Assembly: GCA_003447595.1 (NCBI GenBank) | Contig: DLYT01000044.1 | Coordinates: forward strand, 2,962 to 15,466 | Direction of reading: 5' to 3' | Length of the DNA: 12,505 bases | Source of the DNA: Porphyromonadaceae bacterium | GTDB lineage: Bacteria; Bacteroidota; Bacteroidia; Bacteroidales; CAMTPD01 | In this document: positions 7,064 through 12,505 of the stretch, one piece after another | Position numbering within the stretch: position 1 is the stretch's first letter | How the letters are laid out: each line of letters begins with the position of its first letter | Position numbers and translations under genes: made by a program | Notes under the pieces: model-generated | Seen by the model: the letters and a program-made list of their open reading frames with translations, nothing else | The model's database searches: none | What the model was told of the DNA's origin: nothing

Positions 7064-7109
7064 AAAAAAAGAGAGAAAGTAGTGCAACCAGCAACATGCT
7101 TTCTCTCTT
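7064..7109 (-). terminator. Rho-independent terminator of the YceI gene
   Basis: An 11-bp stem (7069-7079 with 7099-7109) encloses a 19-nt loop. Seven A at 7064-7070 become a U tract on the minus strand, 26 nt beyond the YceI stop at 7136. It separates the YceI unit from the GH30 gene. Confidence 0.85.
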
Positions 7110-7135
7110 ATACAAACAATTTTAGAATATAAGAT

Positions 7136-7687
7136 CTACTCTTCAGCCAATTGGATTTCAGAATAAACCAGTATTTTATCGTCAAGTTTTACGCCACTCG
7201 ATTCAAGCATTTTATCCCATTCCATTCCCCACAAACCACGATCAATGCTTCCGTGAAAAGCAAATCCGGCTTTTACATTGCCCCATGGGTCACGATCGAG
7301 ACCTCTGAATTCGACGTCGAGCTTGATTTGATGAGTCATGTCCTTGATGGTAAGTTCGCCATAAAGAGAGAAGCTTCCGTCATTATCAACAGGCTCTACC
7401 GTATTGCCCACGAAATGAATCTGAGGAAATGCCTTACAGTCAAAAAATGCTTCGCTTTTAATATAGGTATCCCACTCTTCGTTTCCGGTATGTACCGATG
7501 ACGGATTGATGGAACAATCAATCTCTACTTTTGAAAAATCTTCACCCCGTGTATAGATACTTGCATCAAAGTCGTTGAATTCACCTTGTATATATGTAAT
7601 CTCATTGTGATTTACTTTAAATCCTACTTTACTATGTGCAGGATCAATAATCCACTTTGTTTTAGTGGCGTGCTCTCTTGTTTCCAT
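7136..7687 (-). CDS. YceI-family lipocalin-like protein, apparently cytoplasmic
   Basis: 183-residue protein of the YceI family, whose beta-barrel fold binds long isoprenoid or lipid-like molecules in studied members. Family signatures visible are WIIDPAHSKVGFKVNH (12-27), IQGEFNDFDASI (33-44), IKSEAFFDCKAFPQIHF (76-92) and LTIKDMTHQIKLDVEF (112-127). The ATG at 7687 is chosen because the family's N-terminal strand begins at residue 12; the frame stays open upstream to 7807 but that stretch runs through the neighbouring terminator. Unlike E. coli YceI there is no signal peptide, so it belongs with the short cytoplasmic-type members. The substrate and physiological role are unknown. It is monocistronic, flanked by terminators at 7064-7109 and 7784-7812. 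Confidence 0.9.
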   Translation of the reverse strand: METREHATKTKWIIDPAHSKVGFKVNHNEITYIQGEFNDFDASIYTRGEDFSKVEIDCSINPSSVHTGNEEWDTYIKSEAFFDCKAFPQIHFVGNTVEPVDNDGSFSLYGELTIKDMTHQIKLDVEFRGLDRDPWGNVKAGFAFHGSIDRGLWGMEWDKMLESSGVKLDDKILVYSEIQLAEE

Positions 7688-7783
7688 AATTTCTGTGGTT
7701 TTAAATGAGGTTTCTTTTCTATTTAAACAATTGATACGCAAAAAGAGATGTGAAAAATTGAGGTTATCTGCTATAACAAAAAC

Positions 7784-7812
7784 AAAAAAGGCATGCCTAT
7801 TCAGCATGCCTT
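7784..7812 (-). terminator. Rho-independent terminator of the nif3/zinc-ribbon unit
   Basis: A 9-bp stem AAGGCATGC/GCATGCCTT (7788-7796 with 7804-7812) encloses a 7-nt loop, with six A at 7784-7789 giving a U tract on the minus strand. It lies 22 nt past the stop codon of the zinc-ribbon gene. Confidence 0.9.
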
Positions 7813-7834
7813 CTATAATTAGGTCGGTATTGTA

Positions 7835-8596
7835 TTATTCTACACCTGCCAACTCTGGGTCTACCATGATACGTCCGCAATATTCACACACGATGATTTT
7901 CTTGCGAAGTTTGATATCCATTTGTTTTTGAGGTGGAATCTTGTTGAAACAACCACCACAAGCATCACGTTGTACGTAAACTACTGCTAGTCCGTTTCTC
8001 GCACTCTTACGGATACGTTTGAATGCAGTAAGCAAACGTGGCTCGATTGTAGTTTCGATGTGCTTAGCTGTTTCGCGAAGTCTTTCTTCTTCTTGTTTTG
8101 TTTCAGATACGATTTCGTCTAGCTCGTCTTTCTTTTGTTTCAAGTCGGCCTTACGTTCGTTAAGCGCGTGCTTCGCATCTTCAACCTCTTTATCTTTGAT
8201 TTTGATGGCAGCATTCGCCTCACGAATTTTCTTTTCAGCGAATTCGATCTCTAGTCCTTGGAATTCGATCTCTTTAGTAAGGTGATCGTATTCGCGGTTA
8301 TTGCGAACGTCATCCAATTGACCTTTGTACTTCTCGATAAGCGCTTTCGATTCTTCAATTTTGTTCTTTTGAAGTACGATTGACGATTCTAGATCTTTAG
8401 TCTCATCAATGTGATTTTGAACACGAGTTTCCAAACCTTCAATCTCGTCTTCCAAATCCTGAACTTCTAGTGGAAGCTCACCTCTAAGAGTCTTGATTCT
8501 ATCAATTTCTGATACAACCGTTTGAAGCTGATACAGCGCGTAAAGCTTTTCTTCTACCGAATATTCTTTTTCAGCAGATTGTTTCTCTGTAGCCAT
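7835..8596 (-). CDS. Coiled-coil protein with C-terminal C4 zinc ribbon (zf-RING_7 type)
   Basis: 253-residue soluble protein. Residues about 15-185 are a long charged heptad-like coiled coil rich in Glu and Lys. The C-terminus is a C4 zinc ribbon, with Cys213/Cys216 in ACGGCFNKIPP and Cys237/Cys240 in VCEYCGRI. This layout is the widely conserved zf-RING_7 (formerly DUF164) family, with a proposed nucleic-acid binding role; structures of relatives show an extended helical hairpin with the ribbon at one end. The gene starts 1 nt after the nif3 stop (TAG-G-ATG), so translation is probably coupled; pairing of these two genes is common across bacteria and suggests a shared function. The molecular job is unknown. 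Confidence 0.93.
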   Translation of the reverse strand: MATEKQSAEKEYSVEEKLYALYQLQTVVSEIDRIKTLRGELPLEVQDLEDEIEGLETRVQNHIDETKDLESSIVLQKNKIEESKALIEKYKGQLDDVRNNREYDHLTKEIEFQGLEIEFAEKKIREANAAIKIKDKEVEDAKHALNERKADLKQKKDELDEIVSETKQEEERLRETAKHIETTIEPRLLTAFKRIRKSARNGLAVVYVQRDACGGCFNKIPPQKQMDIKLRKKIIVCEYCGRIMVDPELAGVE

Positions 8597-8597
8597 C

Positions 8598-9692
8598 CTA
8601 TATATATTTTATTGGGTTTGAATTTACATTAGAAAAATGAACTGCAAATGTAGGGAATTTTTCCGTAATTATGTCATAAAAAATCTCTTTTGTACACACT
8701 TCGGATTCGTAATGCCCAATCACTGCAAGTAACATACGGTCTTCAACATCGTAGTAGTCATTGTACTTTGCCTCGCCCGTAATATAGACGTCGGCGCCAT
8801 AACTCATGGCCTCTGATATCAACGATGCGCCGCTACCTCCGCAGATAGCGATCTCTTTTACTTTGCGACCTATTGGAGTGGAGTGTTTCACACATTGCAG
8901 GTGCAACACTGCTTTCATTCGATTGAGGAAATCAATCTCTTCTTCGTCTTCGGGAAGTTCTCCGACTACACCGAATCCCACCTGACTCCAATCGTTGGCC
9001 AATGCATAGAAATCATAAGCCGGCTCTTCGTACGGATGCACCGAAAGCAAAGCTCTGGTCACCGCCGCACGCTTGAAAGTAGGAAGAATCACCTCAATGC
9101 GAGCTTCATTCTCGGTATGAAGTTCTCCGACATTACCACAAAACGGATCGGTTCCGCTTCCGGCTCTAAAGGTACCCTCCCCTTTTACATTGTAACTGCA
9201 CGAGTCGTAGTTGCCAATGTGTCCGGCTCCGGCATTGAATAGTGCCAGACGCAATTGCTCGGCATGATCGGTAGGAACAAACGTTACCAACTTGAGCAAT
9301 GCTTGCTTGCGCGGACTCAATACGCGCACATTTTGCAGGCCTAGTTTTTCGGCAATGCGAAAACTTACGCCTCCTTGCACACTATCCAGATTGGTATGAG
9401 CCGAGTAGATTACCAAATCATGCTGACAAGCTTTGATTACACAACGCTCGATATAATTGCGACCGGTAAGCGACTTGAGCGGTTTGAATATCAACGGATG
9501 ATGCGATATAATCAGATTACACCCCAGCTCCAAAGCCTCTTCGACTACCTCTTCTGTTATGTCTAAACAAAGAAGTACGCCGTTGGCTTGCTGATACACA
9601 TCGCCCACTTGTACGCCTGCATTGTCGTAGCTCTCTTGCAATTGAGGAGGCGCAAACAATTCTATTTCCCGAATGACATCTTTGATTCTCAT
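8598..9692 (-). CDS. Nif3-like dinuclear metal-centre protein (YbgI/YqfO family)
   Basis: 364-residue member of the NIF3/DUF34 family, which forms toroidal hexamers with a two-metal site. Metal-ligand motifs are ISHHPLIF (His64, His65), SAHTNLDS (Asp103) and GHYESE (His327, Glu331), matching the His-His...Asp...HxxxE pattern of E. coli YbgI. At 364 residues it is the long form, with a CutA/PII-like insert between the halves (about 130-235; KLVTFVPTDH and SVHPYEEPAYDF are typical of it), as in Bacillus YqfO. The enzymatic function is unsettled; hydrolase and metal-insertion roles have been proposed. It lies upstream of, and is coupled to, the zinc-ribbon gene. No clear promoter could be placed in the 219 bp before it. 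Confidence 0.94.
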   Translation of the reverse strand: MRIKDVIREIELFAPPQLQESYDNAGVQVGDVYQQANGVLLCLDITEEVVEEALELGCNLIISHHPLIFKPLKSLTGRNYIERCVIKACQHDLVIYSAHTNLDSVQGGVSFRIAEKLGLQNVRVLSPRKQALLKLVTFVPTDHAEQLRLALFNAGAGHIGNYDSCSYNVKGEGTFRAGSGTDPFCGNVGELHTENEARIEVILPTFKRAAVTRALLSVHPYEEPAYDFYALANDWSQVGFGVVGELPEDEEEIDFLNRMKAVLHLQCVKHSTPIGRKVKEIAICGGSGASLISEAMSYGADVYITGEAKYNDYYDVEDRMLLAVIGHYESEVCTKEIFYDIITEKFPTFAVHFSNVNSNPIKYI

Positions 9693-9769
9693 ATCGAATT
9701 ATTATTTAGATCGTATTCGTGTTGCCTTTCTGCAGCGTTCACTCTGTGCAGATCAGCTAATATAGTAAC

Positions 9770-9809
9770 AAAAAACGGTTATCTCGGGTTTCCCCAAGAC
9801 AACCGTTTT
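9770..9809 (-). terminator. Probable terminator of aspS
   Basis: Stem AAAACGGTT/AACCGTTTT (9772-9780 with 9801-9809) continues, past A-C mismatches, through TCT/AGA and GGG/CCC to a 4-nt loop at 9789-9792. Six A at 9770-9775 give U residues on the minus strand. The A-C mismatch at 9781/9800 becomes a U-G pair on the minus strand, supporting that orientation. It lies about 100 nt past the aspS stop. Confidence 0.75.
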
Positions 9810-9911
9810 GTTGTTATCTGTAATTCTTAATACCAAATCCTTGAAGGGAATCACCGCAAGATCATGAGAGTACTCATCATCATCAGGCAGTGTGTATATT
9901 TCTTTTGAGTC

Positions 9912-11663
9912 TTACTCTTTGATATCTACCACAAGATTCAGTTCATCTAGCTGAACTTGGTCGATTGGAGATGGAGCATCGATCATCACATCACGTCCCG
10001 AGTTGTTTTTAGGGAATGCGATACAGTCACGAATTGAGTCAAGACCGGCAAATAGTGACACCAAACGGTCAAGACCAAAGGCCAAACCACCGTGAGGAGG
10101 AGCACCATATTTGAATGCATTCATCAAGAATCCGAATTGCTCTTCAGCTTTCTCCGGAGTGAAGCCTAGCACTTCAAACATCTTGTGTTGCAATTTGCTA
10201 TCGAAAATACGGATCGAACCGCCACCTACTTCAACACCATTGATTACCATATCATAAGCATTGGCACGTACCGCACCCGGATCCGTTTCCAACAATGGAA
10301 TATCCTCTGGTTTCGGAGCTGTAAATGGATGGTGTTTTGCAAAGAATCTGTTCAATTCTTCATCTTTCTCTAGCAATGGGAAGTCTACCACCCAAAGGCA
10401 AGAGAATGTATCTTTGTCGCGAAGACCAAGGCGAGCACCCATCTCAAGACGAAGTTCGCACAATTGTTTTTGGCATTTTTCTGTTTCGCCGCAAAGCACA
10501 AGGATCAAGTCGCCCGCTTTAGCGCCACAACGATCAGCCCAAGCTTTCAAATCTTCTTGCGAGTAGAATTTATCTACCGACGATTTGAACGAACCATCTT
10601 CTTCACACTTCACGTATACCAAACCTTTGGCACCGATTTGCGGACGTTTTACGAAGTTAGTAAGTTCGTCAAGTTGCTTTCTTGTATAGTTTGCGCAACC
10701 TTCGGCACAAATTGCACCTACGTATTCAGCACCGTCAAATACAACGAAATCACGACCGGTAGTCAAATCTTTCAACTCTACGAATTTCATTTCGAAACGC
10801 GTATCAGGTTTGTCACAACCGTAATATTTCATTGCATCCGCATACGACATACGAGGGAAGTCTGCGATATCGATTCCTTTCAATTTCTTGAAAAGGTGTT
10901 TTGTCAATCCTTCAAACACTTGCAATACATCTTCCTGCTCTACAAACGACATTTCACAGTCGATTTGTGTAAACTCAGGCTGACGATCGGCACGCAAGTC
11001 TTCATCACGGAAACATTTTACAATTTGGAAGTAACGGTCAAATCCCGATACCATCAACAATTGTTTGAATACCTGTGGTGATTGAGGCAATGCATAGAAT
11101 TCGCCCGGATTCATACGTGATGGAACCACGAAGTCACGAGCACCTTCCGGAGTAGATTTGATAAGAACCGGAGTTTCTACTTCCATAAATGCTTGCTCAT
11201 CTAGGAAACGACGTACTTCGAACGCCATTTTGTGACGAAGCTCAAGATTATAGCGTACGGTATTACGACGCAAATCAAGATATCTATATTTCATACGGAT
11301 GTCGTCACCACCATCTGTTTCGTCTTCGATTGTAAACGGAGGAGTTTCTGCCGCATTCAATACATTCAATTCTGAAACAATGATTTCGATCTCGCCTGTA
11401 GGAATATTTAAGTTTTTGCTAGAACGTTCTTTAACAGTTCCGGTCACCTGAATTACCCATTCACGACCAAGTTTGTTTGCTTTTTCGCACAACTCAGCGT
11501 TTACGTCCTGATTAAAAACCAATTGCGTAATTCCGTATCTGTCGCGGATATCAACAAATGTCATACCGCCCATTTTTCTTGCGCGTTGCACCCAGCCGGC
11601 CAATGTAACTATACTATCTACATTCGCTAATCTTAGCTCTCCGCAGGTCTGTTTTCTGTACAT
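9912..11663 (-). CDS. aspS: Aspartyl-tRNA synthetase, bacterial type
   Basis: 583-residue class II aminoacyl-tRNA synthetase charging tRNA-Asp, the normal length for the bacterial form. An OB-fold anticodon-binding domain covers about 1-105 (GWVQRARKMGG, DIRDRYGITQ). Motif 1 lies around FMEVETPVLIKSTPEGARDF (159-178), motif 2 is FRDEDLRADRQPEFTQID (218-235) and motif 3 is GLAFGLDRLV (526-535). The bacterial GAD insertion falls about 285-425. Residue 31 is Met; the published His/Leu switch separating non-discriminating from discriminating AspRS is at this position, so absence of His weakly favours the discriminating type (inference). The start at 11663 gives the usual MYRKQTCGELR N-terminus; a 93-residue upstream extension is spurious because it is antisense tRNA-Pro. 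The gene diverges from the tRNA-Pro operon. Confidence 0.97.
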   Translation of the reverse strand: MYRKQTCGELRLANVDSIVTLAGWVQRARKMGGMTFVDIRDRYGITQLVFNQDVNAELCEKANKLGREWVIQVTGTVKERSSKNLNIPTGEIEIIVSELNVLNAAETPPFTIEDETDGGDDIRMKYRYLDLRRNTVRYNLELRHKMAFEVRRFLDEQAFMEVETPVLIKSTPEGARDFVVPSRMNPGEFYALPQSPQVFKQLLMVSGFDRYFQIVKCFRDEDLRADRQPEFTQIDCEMSFVEQEDVLQVFEGLTKHLFKKLKGIDIADFPRMSYADAMKYYGCDKPDTRFEMKFVELKDLTTGRDFVVFDGAEYVGAICAEGCANYTRKQLDELTNFVKRPQIGAKGLVYVKCEEDGSFKSSVDKFYSQEDLKAWADRCGAKAGDLILVLCGETEKCQKQLCELRLEMGARLGLRDKDTFSCLWVVDFPLLEKDEELNRFFAKHHPFTAPKPEDIPLLETDPGAVRANAYDMVINGVEVGGGSIRIFDSKLQHKMFEVLGFTPEKAEEQFGFLMNAFKYGAPPHGGLAFGLDRLVSLFAGLDSIRDCIAFPKNNSGRDVMIDAPSPIDQVQLDELNLVVDIKE

Positions 11664-11700
11664 AATTATAGAAAGTGTATATATGTTTGTTTCTCTGGTG

Positions 11701-11708
11701 TAAAAGTA
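11701..11708 (-). promoter_or_regulatory. Possible -7 element of aspS
   Basis: On the minus strand this reads TACTTTTA, one mismatch from TAnnTTTG, about 38 nt before the aspS ATG. No good -33 TTTG is found at the expected spacing (TTTT only), so confidence is low. Confidence 0.3.
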
Positions 11709-11768
11709 GTGTAAAATTAAAACATAAGGATGCTTCGCACACTTTTTTTGAAAAAAAATGCGACAAAC

Positions 11769-11799
11769 TTTGCATATTAAAAAAATTGCTTTACCTTTG
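11769..11799 (+). promoter_or_regulatory. Promoter of the tRNA-Pro operon
   Basis: TTTG at 11769-11772 is separated by exactly 19 nt from TACCTTTG at 11792-11799, a perfect match to the Bacteroidetes primary-sigma promoter (TTTG, 19-21 nt, TAnnTTTG). Transcription should begin near 11806, about 30 nt before the first tRNA. This is the best promoter in the window. Confidence 0.88.
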
Positions 11800-11836
11800 C
11801 ACTCGCTTTTGAGAACGAAACATTCTCTAAAACATT

Positions 11837-11911
11837 CGAGGTGTAGCGCAGCCCGGTTAGCGCATCTGTTTTGGGAACAGAGGGTCCCAGGTTCGAATCC
11901 TGGTACCTCGA
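11837..11911 (+). tRNA. tRNA-Pro(TGG), copy 1
   Basis: 75-nt cloverleaf ending at discriminator A73. The acceptor stem CGAGGTG pairs with TACCTCG (last pair G-U); the anticodon stem TCTGT/ACAGA encloses the loop TTTGGGA with anticodon TGG, reading proline CCA and, with wobble modification, other CCN codons. The T-arm is CCAGG-TTCGAAT-CCTGG. The 3' CCA is not encoded (ACAA follows), so it must be added by CCA nucleotidyltransferase. First gene of a three-copy operon. Confidence 0.97.
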
Positions 11912-11964
11912 CAAAGAAGCGATCTTTTATAGTACTGAACAATATGTAAAGATAATCATTTTAT

Positions 11965-12039
11965 CGAGGTGTAGCGCAGCCCGGTTAGCGCATCTGTTTT
12001 GGGAACAGAGGGTCCCAGGTTCGAATCCTGGTACCTCGA
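11965..12039 (+). tRNA. tRNA-Pro(TGG), copy 2
   Basis: Identical to copy 1 over all 75 nt, with the same TGG anticodon and no encoded CCA. It lies 53 nt after copy 1. The spacer holds no promoter-like or terminator-like sequence, so it should be processed from the same precursor transcript. Confidence 0.97.
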
Positions 12040-12082
12040 CAAAAGAAATGATCTTCTTAATAATCTGCAAAGTAAAACTTTT

Positions 12083-12157
12083 CGAGGTGTAGCGCAGCCC
12101 GGTTAGCGCATCTGTTTTGGGAACAGAGGGTCCCAGGTTCGAATCCTGGTACCTCGA
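12083..12157 (+). tRNA. tRNA-Pro(TGG), copy 3
   Basis: Identical to copies 1 and 2 over all 75 nt. It follows copy 2 by 43 nt and is followed directly by a strong terminator, marking the end of the tRNA operon. Confidence 0.97.
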
Positions 12158-12158
12158 C

Positions 12159-12198
12159 AAAGCAATCATTTTCTAATAGAAAGTGGTTGCTTTTTTTT
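12159..12198 (+). terminator. Terminator of the tRNA-Pro operon
   Basis: A 16-bp stem (12159-12174 with 12178-12193, including two G-U pairs) closes a 3-nt loop AAT, and the T-run continues to 12198. It begins two bases after the discriminator base of the third tRNA, so the precursor's 3' trailer is essentially this hairpin. Confidence 0.93.
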
Positions 12199-12285
12199 AT
12201 ACACACTTTTCAAGTGATCACACATTCCCCTTTCAAAATATGGGGTGAGCCATAAAACATCCACAAAACAGAACCCCTATAAGAC

Positions 12286-12322
12286 AAAAAGCGCTTCAAG
12301 TTTCGCAACTTAAAACGCCTTT
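12286..12322 (-). terminator. Rho-independent terminator of the candidate minus-strand RNA
   Basis: Arms 12287-12302 and 12307-12322 form a 16-bp stem on the minus strand with three G-U pairs and a GCGA loop; five A at 12286-12290 give the U tract. On the plus strand the same arms have three A-C mismatches and only a short T-run, so the minus orientation is favoured. Confidence 0.78.
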
Positions 12323-12436
12323 GTATTGGTTTATCTAGCTTTTATAAGCTATACCAATACATGAATCAGCCGTAGCTGATATTTGATGACCCCAATTAAA
12401 AAAATTATTATATGTCTATTTTCTGTCGTTATTGAT
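12287..12436 (-). ncRNA. Candidate small structured RNA (about 150 nt)
   Basis: Reading the minus strand 5' to 3': an A/T-rich leader; hairpin ATCAGC-TACG-GCTGAT (12365-12380), whose loop is a C(UACG)G UNCG-type tetraloop; a long hairpin GTATTGGT...ACCAATAC (8 bp, 12323-12330 with 12353-12360) with an inner 6-bp stem and ATAA loop; and a 16-bp terminator hairpin with a GCGA (GNRA) tetraloop followed by UUUUU. Three A-C mismatches in the plus-strand terminator stem become G-U pairs on the minus strand, fixing the coding strand. A TACTTTTG element sits at the predicted 5' end. The longest reading frame from an ATG in the folded part is about six codons. I do not recognise it as 6S, SRP, tmRNA or RNase P RNA. 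It could instead be the 3' UTR of a gene entering from the right. Confidence 0.5.
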
Positions 12437-12442
12437 ATACAA

Positions 12443-12450
12443 CAAAAGTA
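12443..12450 (-). promoter_or_regulatory. -7-like element TACTTTTG for the candidate RNA
   Basis: The minus strand reads TACTTTTG, an exact match to TAnnTTTG, predicting a transcript start near 12436. No TTTG is found 19-21 nt upstream; the nearest is TTTC at 24 nt, so this is a partial promoter match. Confidence 0.4.
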
Positions 12451-12505
12451 ATTAAACTTTTTTTACTTATCCCCGAAACTATCATTAATCCTGGCAACGA
12501 ATCAA

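Larger units (their letters stand above)
12199..12505. other. 307-bp tail without a protein gene
   Basis: No convincing coding region is seen on either strand. From 12199 to 12285 only a short dyad CACTT/AAGTG (12204-12208, 12212-12216) stands out. From 12286 to 12380 the sequence is densely folded in a way that favours a minus-strand RNA (see the ncRNA entry). A minus-strand frame enters from the right edge and stops at 12429 after 24 codons; it could be the C-terminus of a gene outside the window or chance. Confidence 0.7.

Noticed and set aside
7688..7807. 40-residue N-terminal extension of the YceI protein
   Set aside because: It would run through the terminator of the upstream nif3/zinc-ribbon unit, and the family's first conserved strand starts 12 residues after the ATG at 7687.
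10464..11081. 205-residue plus-strand frame opposite aspS
   Set aside because: Antisense shadow of aspS with biased Phe/Ile/Thr-rich composition and no domain.
11664..11942. 93-residue N-terminal extension of aspS
   Set aside because: The extension translates the antisense of tRNA-Pro copy 1 and the A/T-rich leader; known AspRS proteins begin at the MYRKQTCGELR equivalent, and the ATG at 11663 gives the normal length.
11927..12169. 80-residue minus-strand frame across the tRNA array
   Set aside because: It contains the VPGFEPGTLCSQ-type peptide that arises from translating antisense tRNA; a well-known false gene.
12485..12500. Possible tRNA 3'-end fragment (attachment-site-like AATCCTGG)
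   Set aside because: Only 8 bases match the tRNA T-arm, no flanking identity and no integrase; not distinguishable from chance.

Overview
The window looks like a chromosomal segment from a member of the Bacteroidota, most likely order Bacteroidales. The supports are: a textbook Bacteroidetes sigma-factor promoter (TTTG, 19 nt, TACCTTTG) in front of a tRNA operon; starts preceded by A/T-rich sequence rather than Shine-Dalgarno motifs; tRNA genes that do not encode CCA; a DUF3810 membrane protein, a family I associate with this phylum; and a nif3/zinc-ribbon gene pair. Base composition is moderately AT-rich. No phage, transposon or plasmid gene is visible. Genus cannot be fixed from sequence alone.

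Left part (1-3829, all + strand): the 3' part of a sensor histidine kinase gene, then a tight three-gene unit (gaps of 12 and 9 nt) encoding a YdfG-like short-chain dehydrogenase, an RmlD-like NAD(P)-dependent sugar reductase/epimerase, and a three-helix membrane protein of the DUF3810 type with an HEMAH zinc-peptidase-like motif. It converges on a minus-strand gene for a small secreted Spy/CpxP-like protein with a duplicated Gly/Tyr/Met-rich segment; the terminator of that gene overlaps the DUF3810 stop codon.

Middle (4375-7687): a 461-bp divergent intergenic region; a 160-residue CxxC protein I do not recognise; a bidirectional terminator; a secreted GH30-type glycoside hydrolase on the minus strand; and a YceI-family protein upstream of it on the same strand. 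The gap between YceI and GH30 holds a striking 23-bp-period array of small palindromes that is a good candidate for a regulatory array.

Right part (7835-12157): a coiled-coil C4 zinc-ribbon gene lying 1 nt downstream of nif3, then aspS (aspartyl-tRNA synthetase), all on the minus strand. Divergent from aspS is an operon of three identical tRNA-Pro(TGG) genes with a clear promoter and terminator.

The last ~300 bp has no recognisable protein gene. On its minus strand it carries an ordered set of hairpins capped by UNCG-type and GNRA-type tetraloops, ending in a terminator whose A-C mismatches on the plus strand become G-U pairs on the minus strand. With a -7-like element (TACTTTTG) about 60 nt upstream of the first hairpin, this looks like an unannotated small RNA of roughly 150 nt, or the structured 3' UTR of a gene outside the window. 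This and the 23-bp array are the two observations most worth following up.
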